Positions 8,530 through 16,800 of a stretch of DNA of 39,399 nucleotides are shown piece after piece (position 1 is the stretch's first letter; every line of letters starts with the position of its first letter). The stretch is from positions 1-39,399 of the forward strand of contig NZ_KB891913.1 in NCBI RefSeq assembly GCF_000373585.1, in the 5' to 3' direction. The notes under the pieces are model-generated. The model ran no database searches and was not told the DNA's origin. It was given only the letters and a program-made list of their open reading frames with translations. The position numbers and the translations under genes are program-made. This DNA is from Streptomyces sp. MspMP-M5. GTDB taxonomy: Bacteria; Actinomycetota; Actinomycetes; Streptomycetales; Streptomycetaceae.

Positions 8530-8933
8530 GAGCCACCTCCCGTCAGACCGGTCGGCAGCGGCGGCAGACTCGGGAAGTTCGTGGGCAGGCCGGTCGGGAA
8601 GCCTGTGGGCAAATCAGTCGGCAGGTCCGTGGGCAGGCCGGTCGGCAACCCCGTGGGGAAGTTGGTCGGCATGTCCGTGGGTAGCGAGCCGGGGGCCGTC
8701 GGGAGGGAGGGGAGTTTCGGCATCTGCGGAAGCTTCAGCTCGTTGGAGCCACTGAGGTCAACCACCAGCGATGCGACCAGCAGTACCGCACCGCAGAGCC
8801 CGCCCGTCAGGACGAGCCGGGCTTGGGCCCGGCCGGAACCGTCACCCTCCCGGCCGGGGCCGTCATCCTCCCGACCGGTTCCGATACCCGCCGGCTCCGG
8901 CTGTGACGCGCCAGATGTATCCGCGCTGTCCAC
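8526..8933 (-). CDS. Single-pass membrane protein with LPT-repeat extracellular tail
   Basis: A 135-aa protein with an acidic Gly-rich cytoplasmic N-terminus, one membrane helix (about 39-59) and a C-terminal tail of repeated [LFM]PT[GDN] units between about residues 84 and 118 that should lie outside the membrane. Such Pro-rich repeats form extended stalks. It is the first gene of the four-gene operon; its stop overlaps the GTG of the PrsW-like gene (GTGA). Gene family unknown. The repeat number is likely to vary between strains. Confidence 0.7.
   Translation of the reverse strand: MDSADTSGASQPEPAGIGTGREDDGPGREGDGSGRAQARLVLTGGLCGAVLLVASLVVDLSGSNELKLPQMPKLPSLPTAPGSLPTDMPTNFPTGLPTGLPTDLPTDLPTGFPTGLPTNFPSLPPLPTGLTGGGS
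8580..8690 (-). repeat. 12-nt coding repeat of LPT[G/D/N] units
   Basis: On the minus strand, near-identical 12-base units encode LPTG, LPTD, FPTG or FPTN about nine times. The DNA is similar as well as the protein, which suggests recent slippage or unequal exchange. Confidence 0.75.
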
Positions 8934-8987
8934 GCCTATGCGCCCCCTCTGAGGGAAGTTCTCACCAGAACAACTCCGGGATTCTGC

Positions 8988-9974
8988 CTACGCCTGACGG
9001 AGCCGGGCGACGATGCCGTCGAGGTCGCGGATCATCATCCCGGGCCGGATCTCATGGCCGCCGGGCTCCTCGTACCACTCGTACGGGATACCGGCGTTGT
9101 CGAGGAGACCGCGGAACTCCCGCTGCCCGCGGAGCACCTGGGTCTCGTTGCCCCAGCCGAACGGGTCGGTCGGGGCAGGGCTGGTACCGGCGACCAGGAA
9201 GATCCGTTTGCCGCGGTAGCTCTCGATGTGCTCGACCGGGTTGTCGGCGCTGACCTTGGTCTCGTCCCAGGGCTCGCCGTAGATCGTGCCGCCGCCGAGG
9301 TCCTTGACCGCCGCGGAGACGTTGGCCCAATGGGCCACTGCGCCCAGGTCGCGGCGCAGGCTGGGCGGGCCGGAGTGGGCGCTCACCGAGGCGAAGCGGT
9401 CGGGGTACTTGGCCGCGTACTTCAGTGCGCCGAAGCCGCCCATCGAGAACCCGGCGACGGCACGGCCGTCGAACTCGGCGTACGTCCGGAAGTTCGCCTC
9501 GACCCACGGAATCATCTGGTCGATGTGGAACGTCTCCCAGTTGCGGGGGCCGGTGTTGGAGTTGACGGGATTGGAGTACCAGCCCGCCTGTCCGCCATCG
9601 GGCATCACGACGATGATCGGCTTGCCGGCGGTCCAGCCGCGGATGTCCGCGGGCGCACTGTCGAAAGTCCGGAAGTCCTGCAGGCCGCCGTGGAGGAGGT
9701 AGAGGACGGGGTAGGTGCGGCCGCTGGTGTGGTAGTCGTCGGGCAGCAGGACGTTGACGGCCGGGTTCCAGCCGATCGCGTCGGTCTGGAACCGGTAGTA
9801 CCACATGCGGGGATCGCTCTCATTGCGTTCCGTGACGCTCAGCCCGGGGACATCGCCGGCCGCAGTGGCCGTCGACGCCGTCGCAAGGACGCTCGCGCCG
9901 CCAAGAGCCACCCCCGCGGAGATTCCGCCGACGGCTTTCAGGAGACTCCTGCGGGTGGCGCGGTGCTCACTCAA
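8988..9974 (-). CDS. Tat-exported alpha/beta-hydrolase esterase (esterase D / antigen 85 type)
   Basis: A 328-aa secreted serine hydrolase. The N-terminus has a twin-arginine signal (RATRRSLLKAV), a hydrophobic core and an ATAA cleavage region near 39. The alpha/beta fold shows the oxyanion LYLLHGG at about 91-97, the nucleophile in GFSMGG (Ser177), and the terminal catalytic His in PGGHEIRPG near residue 310. Family members cleave or transfer acyl esters on trehalose, feruloyl or other extracellular substrates; the specificity is not readable. It stands alone on the minus strand, 54 bases from the membrane operon, with its own upstream region after 9974, so it is likely an independent transcript. 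Confidence 0.9.
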   Translation of the reverse strand: MSEHRATRRSLLKAVGGISAGVALGGASVLATASTATAAGDVPGLSVTERNESDPRMWYYRFQTDAIGWNPAVNVLLPDDYHTSGRTYPVLYLLHGGLQDFRTFDSAPADIRGWTAGKPIIVVMPDGGQAGWYSNPVNSNTGPRNWETFHIDQMIPWVEANFRTYAEFDGRAVAGFSMGGFGALKYAAKYPDRFASVSAHSGPPSLRRDLGAVAHWANVSAAVKDLGGGTIYGEPWDETKVSADNPVEHIESYRGKRIFLVAGTSPAPTDPFGWGNETQVLRGQREFRGLLDNAGIPYEWYEEPGGHEIRPGMMIRDLDGIVARLRQA

Positions 9975-10699
9975 CTTGTCCTCCAGTTCGGGGCGTTCAC
10001 CGTTTGCTCTGGCTTCCCTGCGACTGCGCTTCCCGGAGGATCACGGCAGATCCGGAGGTTTCCGGCGATCACCAGCGGTTCGTACGCGGGTCGCGGTGCT
10101 GTCTTGCCAACTCTTGCGGGAGGCGTTGAAATGCCGATGAAATCTCGATGATGCCGACAACGGCGCAGGCGGCAGAACGAGCGGCACGACGGGCAGTGAA
10201 ATGGGCGGCGGGGACGGCCGGGAGCGGTGGCTTCGGGATGGGCGGGCAATCTCCTCGACGGCTGAGGCACTGGCCCTGTTCCGGGGCAAGCCCCTGGCCG
10301 GCATCCGGGGGTGCGACGGAGCACGCTCCCTGGCCTCGGGCACATCCGCGCCCGTGAAGGCTACGGCCCTCGTCTGCCGCATAACATCCCTGCCCTCGGC
10401 CACCGCACCCGCATCGTCACCGCTGCCCTTCCTATGCCGTCGAGGGCAGCGAGCCGGAGCAAAGCAAGACCGCGTCGAACACCACGCGCCAGGCTCACCC
10501 CGGAACGCAGAAACCCCCGCCGGAGCGAGCCGACAGGGGTTCCTCACCGCTCACTTGCTCTCACACGCGTCTCACCAACACCGTCGATGCAGCTGGACCA
10601 CAAGGCCCCCACCTGCGCAAACGACCCCGATCTAGACCACGTGGACGCCAGAAGACGCTTCCGACAACCTGTGCCATGTTGTACCCAGGGCGGCACCCA
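9975..10699. other. Intergenic, no gene recognised
   Basis: No convincing coding signal on either strand. The first 150 bases should hold the esterase promoter. The rest leads into the DnaB-like fragment and contains one hairpin at 10512-10541. Confidence 0.5.
10512..10541 (+). terminator. Hairpin, AACCCC stem
   Basis: Two 12-base arms (AACCCCCGCCGG and CCGACAGGGGTT) pair at ten of twelve positions around a 6-base AGCGAG loop. No T-run follows, as is common for actinobacterial terminators. It lies upstream of the DnaB-like fragment. Confidence 0.5.
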
Positions 10700-11610
10700 G
10701 AACCAGGACTGGGGCGCCTTCTGGCCCGTCAGCGCGGTACTGGAGGGTGCGCGTCGGTGTCTCACTCACGCCCTGCACAGTCTCACATCTCACCTCCACG
10801 CCCTCATCCAGGTCTGCCCCTGGCCCCGGCACGCGCCGACGTACACGCGAATGATCCGAGCCGATCACGCTCGCCGCACACTGCTCACGCACGCCGAACG
10901 CCTCGCCCAGACCGCCACCGACACCACCCTGCCCAACCCGGCCACCAGCACCCTGGCCCAGGCCGACACGCTCGGACAGTTCCTGGACACGCTCACCGCA
11001 CAGTTCACCCCGCACCCCGGCTCCCTGCCGCACACCTTGGTGCCGGACAACTCCGCGGGGCACAGCAGCGAGGAAGCCCTCGACGAGGAACGAGTCCTCC
11101 TCGCCACTGCCACCGCGCACCCGGCAGAGCTGAAGAACATGCGCTGGCTGCAGCCCGACGACTTCACGCTGACTCTGCACGCCACGCTGTGGCAGTGCAT
11201 GACCGCCCTGGTCCACAGCGGGGAGCCCGTGGACCCGGTCACCGTGCTCTGGGAAGCACCGCGGACTCCTCACCGACGGCCTCGACCCCGGCGACCTCAT
11301 CGCTCTGGTCTCCGCCCCCGCCGGCTCACCCGAATACTGGGGACAGCGAGTCCTTCAACGCGCGCTACCGGCCCGCGCATTCGGCGCCGGCACACGAATC
11401 GCCGCCTACGCCCAAGACCCGGCCAACACGCCGCACCAGCTGATCACCGGCAGCCGCCGCGCCCTGGCCGACCTCACCACCCTGCGAAACCGCTGGCAAC
11501 GCAGCACCACCCCTGCGCCGCCGGCACCCCGCGCACCGCACGGCCCGGCCCTCTCCCGCGCCGGCCCGCCACCACAAGCCACCGCGGCCCGCGCACGAGC
11601 ACTCCGATGA
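10700..11610 (+). pseudogene. DnaB-N-like domain protein, frameshifted
   Basis: The reading frame carries ADHARRTLLTHAERLAQ and then EERVLLATATAHPAEL...WLQPDDF...LHATLWQCM, the pattern of the N-terminal (non-helicase) domain of DnaB-type proteins, here as a stand-alone protein of the kind found on actinobacterial plasmids and integrated elements. Between 11256 and 11260 the frame shifts by +1; the natural continuation RGLLTDGLDPGDLIALVS runs on in the next frame to a stop at 11608-11610. The 5' end is uncertain because no start with a ribosome site is visible. It is a broken gene unless the shift is a sequencing error. Confidence 0.65.
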
Positions 11611-11714
11611 ACCCGCCCCTCCGGCCGGCCCCACGTCGGCCGGAGCCATAAAAAGAGATTGCCGCACCCTGGGGCATCGCCGCTGCAAGGGACCGGGCAC
11701 CGACGTCGCACTCC

Positions 11715-11846
11715 TCACAGCCGGTCAACGACCACATGCCCGTCTCTCCACTCGGCGAGAACCTGCTCACCCTCGCTGGTGTCCTCGACAACACGAATAC
11801 TGACCTCTTCGAGGCTGCCGTAAAGGCCGATCCAGCCCCGCCAGGC
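11715..11846 (-). pseudogene. 3' fragment of the 75-aa unknown family
   Basis: About 42 residues in frame, WRGWIGLYGSLEEVSIRVVE through EWRDGHVVVDRL, align without gaps to the C-terminal half of the intact gene at 1574-1801. The N-terminal half is missing, replaced at about 11847 by an unrelated transposase fragment on the other strand. Two copies within 10 kb, both next to mobile-element remains, suggest a family carried on mobile DNA. Confidence 0.65.
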
Positions 11847-12050
11847 AAATGCGTTCGGGAGAAGTTCGGGCCCGAGTTGGAGGAGAAGCTGCCGCACCGC
11901 ACCACGTTGGCGAAGGTGTGGAAGGAGTGGTTCGGCCCAGACAGCACCCGGCAGCGTTACGTGCGCTCGGCCGCGGCGGTGGAGCCCGGCGGTTCGCCGG
12001 TGATCGTCTCCCGGCCGGGACAGGTGGTGGTGCTCGACACGCGCGGAGAG
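11847..12050 (+). pseudogene. Fragment of a Mu/TniA-type DDE transposase
   Basis: An open frame of about 65 residues (from VREKFGPELEEKL to SRPGQVVVLDT) resembles the stretch of Mu/TniA/TnsB-like transposases just before and including the first catalytic Asp (the VVVLDT strand). Homology ends right after that, and the rest of the catalytic core is absent. It begins exactly where the neighbouring 75-aa-family fragment stops, so this is a rearrangement junction. Confidence 0.6.
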
Positions 12051-12072
12051 CACGTGCCTTGTCGGACTGATA

Positions 12073-12230
12073 TCAGGCTCGCACTGCGTCCTGGACGATC
12101 GGAACGGAGATCTTGCGGTCTCGGGCCTGCATTGCGGCTTTCGCGGCGATGTAGATCGCATCACGAGGAACGCCCTCGGAGGCCCGAACGAGTTCGTCGA
12201 AGGCGGGCTCGGACGAAACCCCGGAGCCGG
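12073..12230 (-). pseudogene. C-terminal fragment of an ATP-binding protein
   Basis: Too short to stand out, but the minus frame reads EPAFDELVRASEGVPRDAIY followed by AAKAAMQARDRKISVPIVQD and a stop. This helix pattern is typical of the C-terminal end of AAA/ORC-type ATP-binding proteins of actinobacteria (end of the lid domain and start of a winged helix). No N-terminal part is present. The assignment is by pattern only; it could also be the tail of another HTH protein. Confidence 0.45.
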
Positions 12231-12254
12231 CCTGGCAGGGTCAGGTGCCGGCGC

Positions 12255-12839
12255 TCAACGCGGGCTGCGCCGGCTCCGGTAGGCCGCGACGCTGGCCCGG
12301 TGTGAGCAGGTTCGGGTGCAGTACTGCTTCGAGCCGTTGCGTGAGAGGTCCACGAAAGTGGCCCGGCAGGTCGGCCCGGCACATACGCCGAGACGGGCGG
12401 GACCGAGCGTGGCGATCACGGAGGCCAGTGCGCTGAGCGTAGTCGCGGCAAGGTGCGCCGAGCGGCGGTCGGTGTCGGAGGTCACCTCGGTCCACCAGCG
12501 GTCGTCCTCGTGGCGCAGTACCGGGGTGGCGCGGCTGCGACGCAGACCGTCGTTGATCAGAGCCGCTGCTTCGACCGGGTCCGTGTTCGCCCGTTCGAGC
12601 ACCTCACGCACTGTCTCGCGCAACGCGCGGACTTCCGCCAGGTCGGCGCGGGTGAGATGCCGCGGACCGGCCCCTTGGTTCGCGGCCGAACTCGGAGGCT
12701 CAGCCGCGGGATGGTCGTCAAGGAAGTCCCGGAGCTGCTGCACGGTCTCAAGCGCGTCCTCTCCCTTGATCGGCCTCAAGGTGTTGGCCAGGTCGACGGC
12801 CGTCTGGACCACCAATGGGCTGTAATACGCATCCCGCAT
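12255..12839 (-). CDS. CGNR-type zinc-finger transcriptional regulator
   Basis: A 194-aa protein of the ABATE / CGNR zinc-finger family, stress- or metabolite-responsive regulators in actinobacteria. The N-terminal two thirds form the ABATE-like ligand domain. The C-terminal finger has two Cys pairs (RLGVCAGPTC and QYCTRTCSHRASVAAYR); the name-giving CGNR is here CSHR. The ATG at 12839 has GAGGAG upstream; an earlier in-frame start at 12878 would run into the divergent promoter. It is divergent from an MFS exporter with only about 50 bp between starts, centred on a perfect palindrome, so it probably controls that operon and itself. Confidence 0.85.
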   Translation of the reverse strand: MRDAYYSPLVVQTAVDLANTLRPIKGEDALETVQQLRDFLDDHPAAEPPSSAANQGAGPRHLTRADLAEVRALRETVREVLERANTDPVEAAALINDGLRRSRATPVLRHEDDRWWTEVTSDTDRRSAHLAATTLSALASVIATLGPARLGVCAGPTCRATFVDLSRNGSKQYCTRTCSHRASVAAYRSRRSPR

Positions 12840-12862
12840 TTGACGTGTCTCCTCACTGCTCC

Positions 12863-12872
12863 GTAACGTTAC
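12863..12872. promoter_or_regulatory. Palindrome GTAACGTTAC between divergent genes
   Basis: A perfect 10-bp palindrome in the 51-bp gap between the CGNR regulator and the MFS gene. Its location makes it the best candidate operator for both promoters. Confidence 0.55.
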
Positions 12873-12890
12873 ACGCAAAGGAGCTTTTGC

Positions 12891-14336
12891 ATGTCACAAC
12901 ATACCCGGCAGGGAGCGACGCCGCAGACGATCCCGTCTGGAGAGGCACCGGCACCGGAGCGAACCGACGCCCCGGACGGGCGTCGGCTGGGGCTGACTTT
13001 GGGGATGCTGGTGCTGCCGATGTACGTGGCACTGGGAGCGCCGTCGGTGGCCCTGCCGGCCATCGGCCGCGCACTCGCGGTGCCGTTCGGGACCACCGCA
13101 TGGATTCTCGCCGCGTGGTCGCTGACCTCCGCGCTCGCGATGCCGGTCACGGGTCGGCTACTGGTCCGCTGGAGCCCCTTCCAGGTCCTCGTCGCCGGGG
13201 TCGTGGCGCTCGCCGCGGGCTCCGCGCTCGCCGGAGCCGGGCCGACACTGTCCGTCGTGATCGTCGGCCGACTGATCGGCGGCGCCGGGGCGGGCGCGAC
13301 CGTGATCGCCGTCTTTGCCGCAGCCACCGCCCTTCCCGGGCGGCAACGGATCCGCGCCCTGGGAATCATCGCGGCCGCCAGCGCGACGGCGTCGGGGTGC
13401 GGGACGCTGTTGGGCGGGGCGGTGACCGCATGGCTCGGGTGGCGTGCCGTGCTCGCGATCCCGGTCCTCGCCTTGCCCCTCCTGCTGGCCGCATTGCCAA
13501 GTAGGCGCGCGCTGACGTGGAGCGGTAGCGGCGAGCGAAACGGCTCGACCGGGCGACTCGATATCTGCGGCGCGGCGGTACTGTCGGGACTCGCCGGCTC
13601 CTTGATCACGTTGCTGCAGGCACACTCGGTCGGCCTGCCCGCTCCGGTCACGCTCGTCGTGGCTGCCGCCGGGGCACTCGCCGCCGTGGGACTGTGGTGG
13701 CGCGTGCGAAGCACGCCCGACGGGTTCGTGCCTCGGCGGGTGATCGCATCCCGCGGCTTCCTGGCGGCCGGGCTCATCGGCGGGACCGTCTTCGCCGGCT
13801 ACTACGGGGTGCTGTTCCGCGCCCCGTCCCTGATCGAGCAGGCCACGGGCGGTGGCCCCTTGGAAGCCGGCGTGCTCTTAGTCCCGGCCGCCGCCTGCTC
13901 GGTGCTGGCCGGGCGGCTGGTCGGCACCTTGACCGACCGGTTCACCGGCTGGCAGGTGTCGGCCGGGCTTGCGGCACTCACCGTCGTCGGCGTGCTCGTG
14001 GTCGCGATCTCCACCGGGCCGATCCCGATCGTCATCGGCACGGCGTTGACCGTGTGCGGGTTCGCCGGCGCCCAAGCCGTACTGGTGAGCCTCGCGCCGG
14101 ACCTGGTCGCCGCGGACGACCGCCACACCGCACAGGGCCTGCTCAACTTCATGAACGCCCTGGGTGGCGGGATCGGTCCGGCCGTTGTCGCAGGTCTGTC
14201 CGGCATCGTGCCGGCGCCGATGGCCCTCGCCGTGCTCGCGGCACTCCCCCTGGCCGGACTCGTCCTCAGCCTGACCCGCTGCCCTACCGCCGACCACCGC
14301 CCCGAACCCGACGCCACGCATGGGAGCCCGCGCTGA
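12891..14336 (+). CDS. MFS exporter, DHA2-like drug/proton antiporter
   Basis: A 481-aa inner-membrane transporter of the major facilitator superfamily. After a 30-residue hydrophilic start it has 12 to 14 hydrophobic helices. The loop GRLLVRWSPF and the following VGRLIGGAGAGA carry the MFS motif A/B region, and GTLLGGAVTAWLGWRAVLAI is the motif C-like antiporter signature of exporters. The ATG has AAAGGAG at the right distance. Its neighbours are a divergent CGNR regulator and a downstream epoxide hydrolase (52-bp gap), suggesting an inducible export and detoxification unit for an epoxide or other xenobiotic. The substrate is unknown. Confidence 0.88.
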   Translation: MSQHTRQGATPQTIPSGEAPAPERTDAPDGRRLGLTLGMLVLPMYVALGAPSVALPAIGRALAVPFGTTAWILAAWSLTSALAMPVTGRLLVRWSPFQVLVAGVVALAAGSALAGAGPTLSVVIVGRLIGGAGAGATVIAVFAAATALPGRQRIRALGIIAAASATASGCGTLLGGAVTAWLGWRAVLAIPVLALPLLLAALPSRRALTWSGSGERNGSTGRLDICGAAVLSGLAGSLITLLQAHSVGLPAPVTLVVAAAGALAAVGLWWRVRSTPDGFVPRRVIASRGFLAAGLIGGTVFAGYYGVLFRAPSLIEQATGGGPLEAGVLLVPAAACSVLAGRLVGTLTDRFTGWQVSAGLAALTVVGVLVVAISTGPIPIVIGTALTVCGFAGAQAVLVSLAPDLVAADDRHTAQGLLNFMNALGGGIGPAVVAGLSGIVPAPMALAVLAALPLAGLVLSLTRCPTADHRPEPDATHGSPR

Positions 14337-14388
14337 CGGTCCACCTGCCTCTGATCCGATAGCGCCTTGACCAGCAAGGAGCCTTGCC

Positions 14389-15510
14389 ATGTCCGCCGAG
14401 CCATTCGAGGTCAGCATCACCGAAGCCGAGATCGCGGACCTGCGTGAACGATTGCGACGGACACGGTGGCCCGAGCGCGAGCCGGTGGACGACTGGTCTC
14501 AGGGGCTGCCGCTGGCGTATACGCAGGAGCTGTGCCGCAGCTGGGCCGAGGACTACGACTTCGGGTTCGCCGAGCGGCTGAACGTGTTCCCGCAGTACCG
14601 CGACACCATCGACGGGCTGGGCATCCACTTCCTGCACGTCCGCTCGCCGGAGCCGGACGCGTTCCCGCTCGTGCTCACACACGGGTGGCCGGGTTCGGTG
14701 CTCGAATTCCTAGACGTCCTCGGCCCGCTGACCGACCCGCGCACGCACGGCGGTGACCCGGCGGACGCGTTCCACGTGGTCGCGCCGTCATTGCCCGGGT
14801 ACGGCTGGAGCGACAAGCCATCGACGACCGGGTGGGGCATCACTCGCACCGCGCGCGCCTGGGACACGTTGATGGTCTCGCTGGGTTACGAACGGTACGG
14901 CGCGCAGGGCGGTGACTGGGGTTCGGCGGTGTCCGGGGTGCTGGGCGAGGTGGCGCCCGAGCGGGTCGCCGGCGTGCACCTGAACCTGGGATCCGTGGCG
15001 GCGGGCACGTTCGACGACCCGACGCCCGCGGAGCTGGCGAATCTCAAGGCCGAGAAGGAGATGCAGCGCACCGGCCGGGGGTACTCGGCGATCCAGGCGA
15101 CCCGGCCGCAGACGCTCGGCTACGGCCTCACCGACTCCCCGGCGGGGCAGGCCACCTGGATCGCCGAGAAGTTCTGGGCGTGGACGGACAACGACGGCCA
15201 TCCCGAGGACGCGTTGTCGCGGCAGACGATCCTCGACGAGATCTCGGTCTATTGGTTCACCGCGTCGGCCACGTCGTCGGCGCGCCTGTACTGGGAGAGC
15301 TTCGCCAACTTCCGGGACAAGGTGACCGCGCCATCCGGGCTGTCGGTCTACCCGCGCGACATAACCCGCCCGTCGAGGCGGGAGGCCGAGCTGCGGTTCA
15401 CCGACCTGCGCTGGTTCGAGGAGCTGCCGCATGGTGGCCACTTCGCCGCGCTGGAGCAGCCGGAGTCGCTGGTCAAGCAGGTGCGCGGGTTCTTCCGCCT
15501 GTTCCGCTGA
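14389..15510 (+). CDS. Epoxide hydrolase (EHN domain, alpha/beta fold)
   Basis: A 373-aa cytosolic enzyme of the microsomal-type epoxide hydrolase family, which opens epoxides to diols. The N-terminal EHN domain (about residues 5-105) precedes an alpha/beta-hydrolase core. The oxyanion motif HGWPGS is at 98-103, the nucleophile Asp176 in GGDWGS, and the catalytic His351 in HGGHFAALEQPE. Lid tyrosines are plausible but not pinned. Length is standard. ATG 14389 follows AAGGAGCC. It is likely cotranscribed with the MFS exporter. Confidence 0.93.
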   Translation: MSAEPFEVSITEAEIADLRERLRRTRWPEREPVDDWSQGLPLAYTQELCRSWAEDYDFGFAERLNVFPQYRDTIDGLGIHFLHVRSPEPDAFPLVLTHGWPGSVLEFLDVLGPLTDPRTHGGDPADAFHVVAPSLPGYGWSDKPSTTGWGITRTARAWDTLMVSLGYERYGAQGGDWGSAVSGVLGEVAPERVAGVHLNLGSVAAGTFDDPTPAELANLKAEKEMQRTGRGYSAIQATRPQTLGYGLTDSPAGQATWIAEKFWAWTDNDGHPEDALSRQTILDEISVYWFTASATSSARLYWESFANFRDKVTAPSGLSVYPRDITRPSRREAELRFTDLRWFEELPHGGHFAALEQPESLVKQVRGFFRLFR

Positions 15511-15895
15511 CTGTCCGTGTCACCCCCTGGGAAGCCCGCGCCCACGGACGCACCTCGCTGCTTCGGCCGTCGCCTGGGCGCTGACGACGAGCGGGGAGGT
15601 CATCTACGCCCCCACCACCACCTCCTGGCCCCCGAGGCAGATCGGGGAGATCAGCGTCGAAGCTCAACGACAAGCACGGGGACGGAGCCGCCGCGGGGCG
15701 GCGCCCTACCGGCTGTTGAGGATGGTGCTGAGCGAATACAGCGACGAACTCTCCACCCGCATCGACACGCTCGCAAGAGTCCCCGACTGGCGGGGCGCAC
15801 GACATGGCCGTTGACACATGTATCGGTCGATCGATGAGCAAGATCAAAAATGGTCAGATATGAACGTGCCTCTGGCGGTCGGGCTTGGGTACGCG
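15511..15895. other. Intergenic, no gene recognised
   Basis: Open frames exist on the plus strand to about 15814, but none shows a start, ribosome site or recognisable motif. It may be the remnant of an older gene. Confidence 0.4.
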
Positions 15896-15942
15896 GGTGA
15901 GGGCCGTCTCCCTTGCTGGGTGCGAAGGAGACGGCCCTCACC
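15896..15942. terminator. Strong hairpin with 16-bp perfect stem
   Basis: GGTGAGGGCCGTCTCC and its exact complement GGAGACGGCCCTCACC are separated by a 15-base loop. No T-run. A perfect 16-bp stem is far beyond chance. It could end transcription from either side: the epoxide hydrolase operon, or a minus-strand frame that stops at 16014. Confidence 0.75.
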
Positions 15943-16100
15943 AACCTCAGGCCGGGCCACTGCCGTCCGGCGTCCTCGCCGCGACCGGGTCGTCTCCCTA
16001 CTCGAAGAGCGGCCTACCGTGCCGGAGCCTTCTCGGCGACGTCGACCTCGGTAGCGTGTTCGCCCCACATGAGCATGGCGAGGGAAGCAGGAACCAAGAG

Positions 16101-16126
16101 GCTCAACTGGCCAAGTACAACGCTCA
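16101..16126 (-). repeat. 26-bp inverted repeat, left copy
   Basis: An exact reverse complement of 18714-18739 (26 of 26). The unit contains TGAGCG-N6-TTGGCC followed by AGTTGAGC on the minus strand. Matching stops abruptly on both sides. The two copies bracket the group II intron, 2.64 kb apart end to end. Confidence 0.9.
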
Positions 16127-16800
16127 GTGTGCGACACGAAAGTCGCTCCAGGTAAGTAAGGACAGCCACGTGAAGGAGGTATCGATCGGCTGAACTTCGG
16201 GCCAGTGTCCAGGGTCCGTCCCCGCGCTCCCATGCGTCGCTGGTAACGGCGGGGTGTGAAGCGGAGCGTTCAAGCCCAAGAGCGTCCCGGCCATCGGGGT
16301 GCAACAGGTGAGGGGAAGGCTGGACGGGCGAACGCAAGTGAACCCTCGATGATGCCTCGTGACTTTAAGACCGCGTCGATGGCGTGATGGCGGCGGTCAC
16401 AGGACCCGGTGCTGAAAGGCGCCAAGCGACCTCCGGGTAACTGAGCCCGGAGGGAGGACACCGCTGGTCCCGGGGTAGAGGGGGCGCCCACCCCAGCCGC
16501 GTCTTACTGGTGCGGAACGTGGAAACCCCGACGGGGTCCAAGCCTCGGCTTGGTAGGCCGACCGCAAGGAAGGCTGAAGTCCCCGGCGGGAGAAGGAAGA
16601 TCCAAGAAGCGAAGGCCAGCGGGCCGAAAGGCCAGAGGAAACCGGGAGATCGGGACCTTCACCCACTCTCGCATAACTCGCCGGATACGGGCCCGAGTTG
16701 GCCTGGCCCGAAAGGGCGCCCACGTGGATCAGGTGAGCCTTTGAAGTCACCACTGCAAGGAAGCCGGAACCGAGGGACAAGTTAGACACCGGAGGCGAAC

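Noticed and set aside
16014..16250. C-terminal fragment of a membrane protein on the minus strand
   Set aside because: The end looks protein-like, but the upstream part is broken by the intron and includes the repeat; too little remains to call a gene.
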